From NCBI GenBank assembly GCA_944384235.1, contig CALWSP010000001.1:62001-126000 (forward strand): a DNA stretch of 64,000 bases, in the 5' to 3' direction. The notes beneath the pieces were generated by a model that was given only the letters and a program-made list of their open reading frames with translations, ran no database searches and had not been told where the DNA came from. The position numbers and the translations under genes are program-made. Shown here one piece after another: positions 1-8,882 of the stretch (the stretch's first letter is position 1; every line of letters starts with the position of its first letter). The stretch is from an uncultured Clostridia bacterium (lineage in GTDB: Bacteria; Bacillota; Clostridia; Lachnospirales; CAG-274).

Positions 1-159
1 GATGTTAAATTGTTTAAGGCTATTGACGGCGTTAAGGAATTTAGAGGAAAACTAGTTGGCCTTGTTGACAACAAAATTGTAATTGAAGAAGAAAGTGGCA
101 ATGTTTTAGAATTTGATAGAAAAGATGTTGCTTCTACTAGATTAGCTGTAATTTTTTAA
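1..159 (+). CDS. rimP: Ribosome maturation factor RimP, C-terminal 52 residues (5' truncated)
   Basis: An open frame runs from base 1 to a TAA at 157-159. It reads as the C-terminal SH3-like domain of RimP, the 30S assembly factor, with the pattern FRGKLVG, an acidic IVIEEE strand and a final LAVIF. Position supports it, since rimP directly precedes nusA in almost all Firmicutes. The N-terminal domain lies outside the window. Identity rests on a short tail plus context. Confidence 0.8.
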   Translation, partial: DVKLFKAIDGVKEFRGKLVGLVDNKIVIEEESGNVLEFDRKDVASTRLAVIF

Positions 160-179
160 ACATAGGAGGATAATTTTAA

Positions 180-1331
180 ATGGACAGCGTAGAATTAATT
201 AGAGCCTTAGAGATAGTTAGCAAGGAAAAGGGCATTGATAGCGAGGTTATTTTTGAGGCTATTGAAAATTCATTAGTGACAGCTTGCAAGAAAATTTATG
301 GCAACTATTCTAATATGAGAGTTGAAATTGACAGAAAAACTGGCGATATGAAAGCTTATGCTCAAAGAATGGTTGTGGAGGAAGTTGTGGACGACTTTAC
401 TGACATTTCTCTTGAAGAAGCTAGAGCTATTAACCCAACATATGAGTTAGGGGATTTTATAGATAGCGACATAACTCCTAGAGATTTTGGCAGAAGTGCC
501 GCTCAAAGTGCAAAGCAAATTGTTGTTCAAAAACTTAGAGAGGCTGAAAGAGAAAAAATTTACAACGAGTTTGTTGCTAAAGAAAGAGATTGCGAAACAG
601 CTATTGTTGAAAGAGTTGAAGTTAGAGAAAACAATGTTGTTGGAAACGTTATTGTTAAAATTGGTAATATGAGTGCTGTTTTACAGCCAACTGAACAAAT
701 TCCTGGGGAAGTTTACAAGGTTAACGACAGAATTAAGGTATACATCTTAAAGGTTATTAAAACTAGCAAAGACCCTCAGGTTAGGGTTTCTAGAACTCAT
801 TATGAGCTTATTAAGAGATTATTTGAGCTTGAATCTCCTGAGGTTTTTGACGGAACAGTTGAAATTAAAGCTATTGCTAGAGAAGCTGGTTCTAGAGCTA
901 AAATGGCTGTATCTTCAAACATTGAGGGCGTAGACGCTGTTGGTGCTTGTGTTGGTCAAAATGGTGCTAGAGTTGACGCTATTGTTAGCGAGCTTAACGG
1001 CGAAAAAATTGATGTTATTCCTTGGAGTGAGGACCCTGCTAAGTATATTAGCGCTGCTTTAAGACCTGCTAAGGTTTTAGCTGTTGAAATTGAAAGCGAG
1101 GACGAAAAGACTGCAAAGGTTGTCGTTCCTGACAACCAACTATCTCTTGCTATTGGCAAGGAGGGGCAAAATGTTAGATTAGCTGCTAAATTAACTGGCT
1201 GGAAGATTGACATTAAAAGCGAGTCACAGGCTAGAGCAACTGACTTTGTAGATTTTGACAAAATTGACAATTTAAATTCTGAAGAAAGTCAAGATGTAGT
1301 TGAGTTAGATATTGAAGAAGCAAACGAATAA
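180..1331 (+). CDS. nusA: Transcription termination/antitermination protein NusA
   Basis: This is the RNA-polymerase-associated elongation factor that modulates pausing, termination and antitermination. The 383 residues match the short Firmicute form, which lacks the C-terminal acidic repeats of enterobacteria. In order there is an N-terminal RNAP-binding domain (about 1-125), an S1 domain (about 135-200) and two KH domains with GxxG loops GQNG and GKEG. A short acidic tail follows. A strong AGGAGGA ribosome site sits 10 bases before the ATG. It lies 20 bases after rimP and leads the nusA-rnpM-ylxQ-infB operon. Confidence 0.97.
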   Translation: MDSVELIRALEIVSKEKGIDSEVIFEAIENSLVTACKKIYGNYSNMRVEIDRKTGDMKAYAQRMVVEEVVDDFTDISLEEARAINPTYELGDFIDSDITPRDFGRSAAQSAKQIVVQKLREAEREKIYNEFVAKERDCETAIVERVEVRENNVVGNVIVKIGNMSAVLQPTEQIPGEVYKVNDRIKVYILKVIKTSKDPQVRVSRTHYELIKRLFELESPEVFDGTVEIKAIAREAGSRAKMAVSSNIEGVDAVGACVGQNGARVDAIVSELNGEKIDVIPWSEDPAKYISAALRPAKVLAVEIESEDEKTAKVVVPDNQLSLAIGKEGQNVRLAAKLTGWKIDIKSESQARATDFVDFDKIDNLNSEESQDVVELDIEEANE

Positions 1332-1381
1332 TATCTTTTGAGAAAGGTCTGTTAAATATTTTTTGACAGAAGGGTTTTAGT

Positions 1382-1648
1382 ATGAAAAAAATTCCTATGA
1401 GAAAATGCACAGGCTGTCAAGAAATGAAAAGCAAGAAAGAACTTATTAGAGTTGTGAGAAACGAGGAAGGTGAGTTCTTTTTAGATGCTACTGGTAAAAA
1501 GGCTGGCAGAGGTGCTTATATATGCAAAAATTCAGAGTGTCTTGAAAAGGCGTGTAAAAACAAGGGTCTTGAAAGGTCTTTTAAATCTTCAGTTCCTCAA
1601 GATTTATATGTTGAGCTTAGAAAGCAGTTGGAGGATTCTAATGAATAG
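1382..1648 (+). CDS. rnpM: YlxR-family RNA-binding protein (RNase P modulator RnpM)
   Basis: A small basic protein of 88 residues in the YlxR (DUF448) family. The conserved start MRKCTGCQEMKSKKELIRVVR and the GRGAYIC signature are both present. B. subtilis YlxR (RnpM) binds the RNase P RNA and modulates its activity. The gene sits in its standard position between nusA and ylxQ, and its last 8 bases overlap the ylxQ start, which suggests translational coupling. Confidence 0.93.
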   Translation: MKKIPMRKCTGCQEMKSKKELIRVVRNEEGEFFLDATGKKAGRGAYICKNSECLEKACKNKGLERSFKSSVPQDLYVELRKQLEDSNE

Positions 1649-1949
1649 AAAATTGCAATCTATGTTATCACTTTGTCAAAGAGCTGGTAAAATTGTTACT
1701 GGAGAGGACACAGTTGAAATTAATATTAAAAATGGTAATGTATTGTTTGTTATTATTGCAGGCGATGCATCGGAAAATACTAGAAATAAATTTGTTAATA
1801 AGTGCAAATACTATAATATTGAATATTGTATTTGTTATTCTAAAGAAGAACTAAGCAGTTGTATAGGAAAATACAACAGGTCTGTTTATGGAATTGTGGA
1901 CAAAAATTTTGCTGATAAAATTAGATTGGAGCTTAGTGATATTATGTAG
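1641..1949 (+). CDS. ylxQ: L7Ae/L30e-family ribosomal protein YlxQ
   Basis: A 102-residue L7Ae/L30e/S12e-type RNA-binding protein, expected to recognise kink-turns. The start MNRKLQSMLSLCQRAGKIVTGE is typical of the family. The same frame is open farther upstream, but the ATG at 1641 gives the family-length protein and overlaps the end of rnpM in the usual coupled way. It lies between rnpM and infB. Its physiological role is not settled. Confidence 0.92.
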   Translation: MNRKLQSMLSLCQRAGKIVTGEDTVEINIKNGNVLFVIIAGDASENTRNKFVNKCKYYNIEYCICYSKEELSSCIGKYNRSVYGIVDKNFADKIRLELSDIM

Positions 1950-1976
1950 TTATGAATTAGATAGGAGGTGTTTCTT

Positions 1977-4094
1977 TTGTCAAAGACTAGAGTTTATGAA
2001 ATAGCAAAGACATTAGAAATTAGTAATAAAGAGCTTCTTGCAAAGCTAAAGGAATTAGGTATTGAGGCTAAAAGCCACAGTAGTAGCCTTGAAGATGAAG
2101 ATGTGAACAAGGTGTTAGATTATTTTTCTGAAAGCGAAACTAGTGTGGATAGCGAAAGTGAAAATGTTAATAATAATGTAGGTGAGGTAGCTCCAAAAGT
2201 GGTTGAAGAAAAGATTGAAAATTTAGTATCTGATGAAGATAGTTCATCTAAGAAAAAGAAGAACAAGAAAAATAAGAAAAACAAGAATAAGAATTTTAAT
2301 CAAGCAGATGTTCAGCCAACAAGCAACGATGAAGCTGATGAAATTTTAGAAATTCAAATAGCTGATAGTATTATTGTTAAGGAGCTTGGGGAAAAGATTA
2401 ACAAGCCTGCTTCTGCTATTATTATGGAGCTTATGAAAATGGGCGTTATGGCTAGCGCAAACCAAGAAATTGACTTTGAAACAGCTGAAAAAGTTTGCGA
2501 AACATTTGATATTATTGTTGAAAAAGCTGAAGAAATTGATTTATTAGAAGAAGCATTTAGAGAGGAAGTTGACGCTGAGGAGGATTTAGAGGAAAGACCT
2601 CCAGTTGTTGTAGTTATGGGTCACGTTGACCACGGTAAAACTTCTTTATTAGACTCAATAAGACATTCTCGTGTTACTGCCAAAGAGGCTGGTGGTATTA
2701 CTCAGCATATTGGTGCGTATACAGTTTCTATTGATGGAAAGCCTATTACTTTCCTTGACACTCCTGGACACGAAGCGTTTACTGCTATGAGAATGAGAGG
2801 TGCTCAGGTTACAGACATTGCTATTTTAGTTGTTGCTGCTGATGACGGTGTTATGCCTCAGACTATTGAAGCTATTAACCACGCTAAAGCTGCTGGTGTT
2901 GAAATTATTGTGGCTATTAACAAAATTGATAAGCCTGGCGCAAACCCAGACAGAGTTAAGCAAGAGTTAGTTGAGCACGGCTTAATTAGCGAGGAGTGGG
3001 GTGGCGACACAATTTGTGTTCCTGTTTCTGCTTTAAGCAAGGAGGGTATTGACAACCTTCTTGAGATGATTATTATTGTTGCTGAAATGAAAGAGTTAAA
3101 GGCAAACCCTAACAAGAGAGCTAGAGGAAACATTATTGAAGCTCAGCTTGACAAGGGTAGGGGTGCTGTTGCAACAGTTCTTGTTCAAAGCGGTACTCTT
3201 AGCATTGGTGACCCTATTGTTGCTGGTTCATCTTATGGTAGAATTAGAGCTATGATGAACGACAAGGGGCAAAAGGTTAAAAAAGCTGGACCATCTATGC
3301 CAGTTGAGATTTTAGGACTTAACGAAGTTCCTATGGCTGGCGATATGTTCTATGTTGCTGAAAATGAAAAGCAGGCTAGACAGGTTGCTGAGTCTGTTAT
3401 TGCAAAAAGCAGAGAAGAACTTATTAAAGAAACTCCTCAAAAAGTTAGCTTAGACGACTTATTTAGCCAAATTCAAGCTGGTAATGTTAAAGAGCTTAAC
3501 ATTGTTATTAAGGCTGATGTTCAAGGTTCTGTTGAGGCTGTTAAGCAAAGTCTTGAAAAGCTTTCTAACGATGAAGTTAGAATTAGAACTATTCACGGCG
3601 GTGTTGGCGCTGTAACTGAGTCTGATGTTATGCTTGCTAGTGCATCTAATGCTATTATTATTGGTTTTAATGTTAGACCTGAAGCTTCTGCTAAAAATGT
3701 TGCAGACGACCAGAAAGTTGACATTAGATTATACAGAGTCATTTACAACGCAATTGAAGATATTACAGCTGCTATGAAGGGTATGTTAGACCCAGTTTAC
3801 GAGGAAAAAGTTTTAGGTCACGCTGAAATTAGACAGTTATTTAAGGCTAGTGGCGTTGGTACTATTGGTGGTTCTTATGTAACTGACGGTAAGTTTGTTA
3901 GAAACGCTAAAGTTAGAATTATTAGAGATGGCGTTGTGGTTTATGACGGCGAGTTAGCTACACTTAGAAGATTTAAAGACGATGTTAAGGAAGTAAGCGC
4001 TGGTTACGAGTGTGGTTTATTATTTAACAAGTTTAATGATATTAAGGAAGGCGATGTTGTTGAAGCCTTCATTATGGAGGAAATAAAGCGTTAA
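1977..4094 (+). CDS. infB: Translation initiation factor IF-2
   Basis: This GTPase delivers fMet-tRNA to the 30S subunit. From the TTG at 1977 ([11 protein letters not shown]) it has 705 residues: an IF2-N domain, a lysine-rich linker with [12 protein letters not shown], a second IF2-N-like segment, then the G domain. G1 GHVDHGKT starts at residue 215, with G3 DTPGHEA and G4 NKID after it. Domains II, III and the fMet-tRNA-binding C2 domain complete it. A GTG at 1968 lies inside the GGAGG ribosome site, so TTG 1977 is the better start. Its TAA shares a base with the rbfA ATG. Confidence 0.97.
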   Translation: MSKTRVYEIAKTLEISNKELLAKLKELGIEAKSHSSSLEDEDVNKVLDYFSESETSVDSESENVNNNVGEVAPKVVEEKIENLVSDEDSSSKKKKNKKNKKNKNKNFNQADVQPTSNDEADEILEIQIADSIIVKELGEKINKPASAIIMELMKMGVMASANQEIDFETAEKVCETFDIIVEKAEEIDLLEEAFREEVDAEEDLEERPPVVVVMGHVDHGKTSLLDSIRHSRVTAKEAGGITQHIGAYTVSIDGKPITFLDTPGHEAFTAMRMRGAQVTDIAILVVAADDGVMPQTIEAINHAKAAGVEIIVAINKIDKPGANPDRVKQELVEHGLISEEWGGDTICVPVSALSKEGIDNLLEMIIIVAEMKELKANPNKRARGNIIEAQLDKGRGAVATVLVQSGTLSIGDPIVAGSSYGRIRAMMNDKGQKVKKAGPSMPVEILGLNEVPMAGDMFYVAENEKQARQVAESVIAKSREELIKETPQKVSLDDLFSQIQAGNVKELNIVIKADVQGSVEAVKQSLEKLSNDEVRIRTIHGGVGAVTESDVMLASASNAIIIGFNVRPEASAKNVADDQKVDIRLYRVIYNAIEDITAAMKGMLDPVYEEKVLGHAEIRQLFKASGVGTIGGSYVTDGKFVRNAKVRIIRDGVVVYDGELATLRRFKDDVKEVSAGYECGLLFNKFNDIKEGDVVEAFIMEEIKR

Positions 4095-4450
4095 TGAAAA
4101 CAAGTAACAGAATGATTCGTATTAACGACGAAATCAAAAAGGAACTTTCTGAAATTATTAGAGCAGATTTAAAAGACCCTAGAGTGGGCGTTATAACTTC
4201 AGTGCTTAAGGTTGAAACAACAAACGACCTTAAGTACTGCAAAGTTTATGTTAGCATTCTTGGAGATGAAGAAAAGAAAAAAGAGGTTATGTCAGTTTTA
4301 AAGGGTGCTGCTGGTTTTATGAGAAGCCTTATTGCTAGAAGAATTAATTTAAGAATTACTCCTGAATTAAATTTTATTCAAGATGATTCTCTTGATTATA
4401 GCTTTAAAATTGATAAGATTTTAAGAGAGATTAATAATCCTGAAAAATAG
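4094..4450 (+). CDS. rbfA: 30S ribosome-binding factor RbfA
   Basis: A 118-residue KH-type protein that binds immature 30S subunits and assists 16S 5'-end maturation and cold adaptation. The family patterns RMIRINDEIKKELSEII, DPRVG and the C-terminal LNFIQDDSLDYSFKID are visible. The ATG overlaps the infB stop in a TAATG junction, so translation is probably coupled. Confidence 0.96.
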   Translation: MKTSNRMIRINDEIKKELSEIIRADLKDPRVGVITSVLKVETTNDLKYCKVYVSILGDEEKKKEVMSVLKGAAGFMRSLIARRINLRITPELNFIQDDSLDYSFKIDKILREINNPEK

Positions 4451-4461
4451 GAGGTGTTTTT

Positions 4462-5415
4462 ATGTATGAAAACTCTATTATAAAGGATATTAAAGATGCT
4501 GAAGTTATTTGTATAACTGGGCATATAAACCCTGATGGAGATTGTATTGGTTCTAACTTTGCTTTTGCTAAGGCTATGTCTAAGCTTGGCAAAAAGCCTT
4601 ATGTATTACTTGGCGATTTTAATGAAAAATTTGATAGTTTAAGCGGAAGCGAGTTTTTATACAAGGGGGACTACAATTTATTAAACCCTGATGTTATATT
4701 TTCTATTGATTGTGGCGACAAGGCTAGGCTTGGCGAAGCAGAGGCTGTTTTTGACAGAGCTAAGATAACTTACAATTTAGACCACCATATAAGCAATGAT
4801 AATTTTGCTATGAACAACATTGTAAATGTTAAGGCGTCTTCATCTTGTGAAGTTGTGTATGAAGTTATTAGCCAATTTATTGAAATAGACAAGGAGATAG
4901 CAACAGCTTTATATGTTGGCATATTAACAGACACTGGTGGATTTAGACACAACTGCACTTCAGAAAGAACTCATCAAATAGCTGGAAAGTTAGTTAGCAT
5001 TGGTGTGGATACACCTGAAATTCACAACAAGTTCCTTATGGAACATTCATTAATTGATGCAAAAATTTTTGCTAAGGCTATTAGCAAAATGAAAGTTGAG
5101 GACAAAATTGCAACAACTTTTGTTACTGAAGATGAAATGACTGAGTGTGGGGCAACTGCAAAAAATACAGACGCTATTGTGGGATATCTTTTAAACACTG
5201 AGGGTGTTGAAGTTGCTATTTTTGCTAGTGAAAGAGGAAATGGCTTAGTTAAATTAAGTTTTAGGTCAAAGAGTTTAAATGTGAACGAAGTTGCTTCTTT
5301 ATATGGCGGCGGAGGGCATATATTAGCTGCTGGCGCTGGTGTTGAAGGAAGTATTTGCAAAGTATTAGATAGTGCAATTTCTGAAGTTAGGAAAAGGCTT
5401 TATGAAAAACGATAA
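4462..5415 (+). CDS. nrnA: DHH-family bifunctional oligoribonuclease/PAP phosphatase NrnA
   Basis: A 317-residue DHH/DHHA1 phosphoesterase. Metal-binding motifs are visible in order: GHINPDGDCIGS (about residue 20), the SIDCGD motif, LDHHISND (the DHH triad) and a C-terminal GGGGHILAAGAG DHHA1 motif. Family members degrade nano-RNA and dephosphorylate 3'-phosphoadenosine 5'-phosphate. It follows rbfA in the usual Firmicute order rbfA-nrnA-truB and overlaps truB by 14 bases. The AGGAGGTG ribosome site is strong. Confidence 0.93.
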   Translation: MYENSIIKDIKDAEVICITGHINPDGDCIGSNFAFAKAMSKLGKKPYVLLGDFNEKFDSLSGSEFLYKGDYNLLNPDVIFSIDCGDKARLGEAEAVFDRAKITYNLDHHISNDNFAMNNIVNVKASSSCEVVYEVISQFIEIDKEIATALYVGILTDTGGFRHNCTSERTHQIAGKLVSIGVDTPEIHNKFLMEHSLIDAKIFAKAISKMKVEDKIATTFVTEDEMTECGATAKNTDAIVGYLLNTEGVEVAIFASERGNGLVKLSFRSKSLNVNEVASLYGGGGHILAAGAGVEGSICKVLDSAISEVRKRLYEKR

Positions 5416-6307
5416 TTCATTAATTGGTGTTATAAACATTTACAAGGAAAAGGGCTTTACATCTCACGATGTTGTAAACATTGTTAGAAAAAGTTTGAAC
5501 AGGGTTAAAACTGGGCATACTGGAACTTTAGACCCTGATGCCGAAGGGGTTTTGCCTATTTGTATAGGCAAGGCAACTAAATTAGCTGATTACATTGCTT
5601 CAGATATTAAAGAGTATAAAGCTGAGATTACTTTTGGTTTAAAAACAACTACTGAAGATATATCTGGGGATATTATTGAGAAAAAAGATGTTTGTGTGTC
5701 TGATGATGAAATTAGAAAGGCTATATTAAGCTTTTTAGGAGATAATTATCAGACACCTCCTATGTATTCCGCTATTAAAGTTAACGGAAAAAAGCTTTAT
5801 GAACTTGCTAGAGAGGGCAAGGAAATAGAGAGAAAAAGCAGAAAAATTTTTATTTATGAAATTAGAGATATTAAGCGTTTAGCATTTGACAAGTATGAGT
5901 TTAAGGTTTTATGTTCTAAAGGAACTTATATTAGAACTTTATGTAAAGACATTGGTGAAAAACTTGGTTGTGGCGCTTGTATGTCAGATTTGACTAGAAC
6001 TAGAAGTGGAAATTTTTATATTGAGGACAGTATAAAAATAGACGAGTTTAAAAAATTGGTGGCAAATGGGGAGCTTGATAAAATAATAATGCCTGTTGAA
6101 AGAGTTTTAGAAAAATACAAAAAGGTATACATAAGCTCTTTAGCTGAAAAGTTTGTTGAAAACGGAAACAAAATAAGTTTGAATTTTTTAAATGATGAAA
6201 AACTTATTGAAAACGAAGTTGTTTTAGCTATTGACTGGAACAACAAAATTATTGGGCTTTATAAAGTTTTAGGAGAATGTATTAAGCCTTTGACTAGGTT
6301 AATTTAG
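5402..6307 (+). CDS. truB: tRNA pseudouridine(55) synthase TruB
   Basis: Makes pseudouridine 55 in the T-loop of tRNAs. The 301-residue protein from ATG 5402 has the TruB motif GTLDPDAEGVLP with the catalytic Asp at residue 44, then PPMYSAIKVNGKKLYELAREG and the KGTYIRTLCKDIG motif. The frame is open upstream to 5372, but MKNDNSLIGVINIYKEKG is the family start and lies inside the end of nrnA. The C-terminal region (about 220-300) is divergent. Confidence 0.96.
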   Translation: MKNDNSLIGVINIYKEKGFTSHDVVNIVRKSLNRVKTGHTGTLDPDAEGVLPICIGKATKLADYIASDIKEYKAEITFGLKTTTEDISGDIIEKKDVCVSDDEIRKAILSFLGDNYQTPPMYSAIKVNGKKLYELAREGKEIERKSRKIFIYEIRDIKRLAFDKYEFKVLCSKGTYIRTLCKDIGEKLGCGACMSDLTRTRSGNFYIEDSIKIDEFKKLVANGELDKIIMPVERVLEKYKKVYISSLAEKFVENGNKISLNFLNDEKLIENEVVLAIDWNNKIIGLYKVLGECIKPLTRLI

Positions 6308-6315
6308 GTGATAAT

Positions 6316-7266
6316 ATGAAAATAATTGAGTCTGAACAATTTAATATTGATAGGCCATCAGCTGTTACTATTGGTAATTTTGATGGTGTTCATTTAGGGC
6401 ATCAGGAGCTTGTTAAAACTGTTTTGGAGTATTCAAAAAAAGAGAATTTGACAAGTGTTGTATTTTCTTTTAACCCACACCCTGTTGAGTTATTAAACAA
6501 AAAAGACGATTTTAAGCCTATGCTTTGTGTTGAGGAAAAAAAGTTAGTTATTGAAAAGCTTGGTGTTGATATTCTTATTCAATATCCTTTTAGTTTGGAA
6601 TTTGCTTCTCTTTCCCCAGAAGAATTTATGGACTTATTAATTAAAAAGACTAATTGCAAGGTTTTAGTTGTTGGCGAAAACTATTGTTTTGGGAAAAACA
6701 GAGTGGGAAACATTGAAACTTTAAAAAAGCTTGGTAAAAGCCGAAATGTTAAAGTAGTTGGTATTCCTAGAGTTAAAATTAACGACGTTAGAGTTAGTAG
6801 CACTAGAATTAGAAACCTTATTTTAGACGGGGATATGGAGCAGGTTACTAAGCTTTTAAAAAAGCCTTATTTTGTTATGGGTGAAGTTGTTGACGGGGAC
6901 AAAAGAGGCAGAATTATTAATTTTCCAACAATTAACATTGAGCCACCTATTAAAAAACTATTACCACCTGATGGGGTATATTTTTCAAGGGTGTGTATTG
7001 ATGGAAAGTTTTATAACGGTATGTCTAACATAGGCAAAAACCCTACTTTTGACGGCGAAAAAAGAAAAATTGAAACTCATATTTTTGAATTTAATGAAGA
7101 TGTGTATGGAAAGACAGCTATTGTTTTTATATACAAAAGAATTAGAAACGAAGTTAAGTTTGAAGGAATTGAAAAACTGGAATTACAACTTAAAAAGGAC
7201 AAGGAAATTTGTTTAAACATTGCCAAGGAAGGTTTATTTAAGGAGTTTGAGGGTGAAAGAAAATAA
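6316..7266 (+). CDS. ribF: Bifunctional riboflavin kinase/FAD synthetase
   Basis: Converts riboflavin to FMN and then FAD. The N-terminal nucleotidyltransferase domain has GNFDGVHLGHQELV and the SSTRIR loop. The C-terminal flavokinase domain (about 185-310) has the GDKRGRIINFPTIN motif. The 316-residue length is normal. It directly follows truB, as in most Firmicutes, and its last 14 bases overlap the next gene. Confidence 0.96.
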   Translation: MKIIESEQFNIDRPSAVTIGNFDGVHLGHQELVKTVLEYSKKENLTSVVFSFNPHPVELLNKKDDFKPMLCVEEKKLVIEKLGVDILIQYPFSLEFASLSPEEFMDLLIKKTNCKVLVVGENYCFGKNRVGNIETLKKLGKSRNVKVVGIPRVKINDVRVSSTRIRNLILDGDMEQVTKLLKKPYFVMGEVVDGDKRGRIINFPTINIEPPIKKLLPPDGVYFSRVCIDGKFYNGMSNIGKNPTFDGEKRKIETHIFEFNEDVYGKTAIVFIYKRIRNEVKFEGIEKLELQLKKDKEICLNIAKEGLFKEFEGERK

Positions 7267-8314
7267 TAAAATTTTTGGTTTAGATTTGATTAGAGTTTTA
7301 TCAATGTTTTTTGTTATTTTTTTACATTGTTCATCAAACAGGCTAAGAGTTGGAATGGAGAGTTTTGGCTGGGGTATAGCAAACTTTATAACATCTTTTT
7401 CAACTTGTGGAGTTCCTTTGTTTTTTATGATTTCAGGAGCTTTAATTTTAAATAGCAAAAAAACATATGATATTAGTTATGTTTTAAAAAACAGAGTTAT
7501 TAGGCTTATTATTCCGTTGGTTTTTTGGTCATTTATTGCTTTATTGGTTAAGTTTTATGTTGATAGCAAGTTAGTTTTTTCAATTGAAAATTATTACAAC
7601 GAATTTATTCAAATTTTAAACAAGCCTATTGCCGTTCATTTTTGGTTTATGTATTATTTAATACCTATTTATTTAATTTCTCCTGCTATTAAGGTTTTTG
7701 TTGACAATGCTGGGGAAAAAATGGTTTTATATATTATATTTTTATGGATTATTCAAATATTATCTTATTCTTTTTCGGGCATAATAAAAGAGCCAAGCCA
7801 AGCAGCTTTTTTATCAATAGCTTTTATTAAAAACATTGGGTTTTTAAGCGGGTATTTAGGCTATTTTATTTTAGGTTTTGTTTTATTTAACAAAGATATT
7901 TCTATTAACAAAGGTGTTTGTTTATTTATAGCGTTTTTTATGGCGATTTTTATATCTATTGGCACTAAGGCTATAAGTGAATACAACGGGTTTTATACTG
8001 AAAGTTTTAAGTCGTACAAAAGTATTTTTGTTTGTTTAATTTCTATTATGATTTTTATTGTTTTAAAAGATTTTAAAAATTCAAACAAGTATTTTAAAGC
8101 TTTAATTAACATTTTAAGTCCTATATCTTATGGAGTGTATCTTTGCCACAACATTTTTTTAGATGTTATAAACTATTTTGGTGTTAGAAACTATACTATT
8201 TTACAAGTTAGTTTAAGTTTTATTTTAGTTTCTTTTATATCTATATTTACTATTTTTGTTTTTAGCAGAACAAAAGGGCTTTCGTTTTTATTTAACGGAA
8301 GTAAAAAATTGTAA
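7253..8314 (+). CDS. Acyltransferase-3 family integral membrane protein
   Basis: A 353-residue polytopic membrane protein of the acyltransferase-3 (OafA/WecH-like) family. These proteins move acyl groups onto cell-envelope sugars or lipids. It shows the family start FGLDLIRVLSMFFVIFLHCSS, whose Arg and His residues are catalytic in relatives, and about ten hydrophobic segments. GTG at 7253 has an AAGGAG site seven bases upstream inside ribF, so it is read as the tail of the ribF operon. The substrate cannot be inferred. It interrupts the usual ribF-rpsO adjacency. Confidence 0.82.
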   Translation: MKENNKIFGLDLIRVLSMFFVIFLHCSSNRLRVGMESFGWGIANFITSFSTCGVPLFFMISGALILNSKKTYDISYVLKNRVIRLIIPLVFWSFIALLVKFYVDSKLVFSIENYYNEFIQILNKPIAVHFWFMYYLIPIYLISPAIKVFVDNAGEKMVLYIIFLWIIQILSYSFSGIIKEPSQAAFLSIAFIKNIGFLSGYLGYFILGFVLFNKDISINKGVCLFIAFFMAIFISIGTKAISEYNGFYTESFKSYKSIFVCLISIMIFIVLKDFKNSNKYFKALINILSPISYGVYLCHNIFLDVINYFGVRNYTILQVSLSFILVSFISIFTIFVFSRTKGLSFLFNGSKKL

Positions 8315-8330
8315 AAAAATAAAAAAAGAC

Positions 8331-8359
8331 TTGAAATTTTTAAACATATATGTTATTAT
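8331..8359 (+). promoter_or_regulatory. Promoter of rpsO
   Basis: TTGAAA (8331-8336) and TATTAT (8354-8359) are spaced by 17 bases, a good vegetative sigma-A promoter. Transcription should start near 8366, giving a leader of about 100 bases before rpsO. Confidence 0.7.
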
Positions 8360-8366
8360 ACATATT

Positions 8367-8430
8367 GTGCTTAAGCACTATGTAATACCTATGTTCAGAG
8401 TTCGGATTCTCCGACCTTCTCTTAGCATAA
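8367..8430 (+). promoter_or_regulatory. Structured rpsO leader, candidate S15 autoregulatory site
   Basis: The leader begins with the palindrome GTGCTTAAGCAC (8367-8378). A nested hairpin follows: TATG and AGAG (from 8388) pair with CTCT and CATA (to 8427) around an inner stem TCGGA-TTC-TCCGA. S15 represses its own translation through leader structures in many bacteria, so this is a plausible autoregulatory element. No known S15-leader class could be matched by eye. Confidence 0.45.
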
Positions 8431-8463
8431 GGAGATAATTTAAATTTATGGAGGTTTTTTAAA

Positions 8464-8718
8464 ATGGATAAGCAAGCTATTATTGCAAAGTATGGTAGAA
8501 ATGCAGCTGACACTGGTTCTCCAGAGGTTCAGGTTGCTTTATTAACTGAAAGAATTAATCACTTAACTGAGCATTTAAAGGTTCACAAGAAGGACCACCA
8601 TTCTAGAAGAGGTCTTTTAATGATGGTTGGTCAGAGAAAAGGTCTTTTAAACTACATTAAGTCTAAGGACATTGTTGCATATCGTGAGCTTATTGCTTCT
8701 TTAGGTTTAAGAAAGTAA
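8464..8718 (+). CDS. rpsO: 30S ribosomal protein S15
   Basis: A primary 16S rRNA-binding protein of the 30S platform. The 84 residues are slightly shorter than the usual 88-89, with the loss near the N-terminus. Family patterns [31 protein letters not shown] and the [12 protein letters not shown] end are intact. A GGAGG site precedes the ATG. It has its own promoter and a terminator before pnp. Confidence 0.97.
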   Translation: MDKQAIIAKYGRNAADTGSPEVQVALLTERINHLTEHLKVHKKDHHSRRGLLMMVGQRKGLLNYIKSKDIVAYRELIASLGLRK

Positions 8719-8734
8719 TTAAATTTTAAATTTG

Positions 8735-8759
8735 AAGCGTGGTTTATTGCCACGCTTTT
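8735..8759 (+). terminator. Terminator after rpsO
   Basis: An 8-bp stem AAGCGTGG/CCACGCTT with a 7-base loop is followed by a short T-run. Read-through into pnp is possible, since no separate strong pnp promoter stands out. Confidence 0.7.
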
Positions 8760-8778
8760 AATTTATATATAAAAATAT

Positions 8779-8855
8779 TGGGCGTGGTGATATTTTTAGT
8801 TTAAAAATGTGTTTAGTTTTAAGCGTATTTTTAAGCTAAAAATTACCAATGCCCA
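8779..8855 (+). promoter_or_regulatory. Long hairpin in the pnp leader
   Basis: A 77-base imperfect inverted repeat precedes pnp. The outer arms are TGGGCGTGGTGATATTTTTAG (8779-8799) and the matching segment ending TACCAATGCCCA (to 8855). An inner stem TTAAAAAT/ATTTTTAA continues the helix toward a loop of about 10-15 bases. The near-continuous helix of some 25-30 bp would be a natural RNase III substrate. In E. coli the pnp leader is such a duplex, cut by RNase III so that PNPase can autoregulate its mRNA. Confidence 0.6.
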
Positions 8856-8882
8856 CTTTGGATTTTTTAGGAGGAAACAAAT

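Noticed and set aside
8256-8438. 60-codon frame before rpsO
   Set aside because: It overlaps the acyltransferase end, the rpsO promoter and leader; no ribosome site or family.
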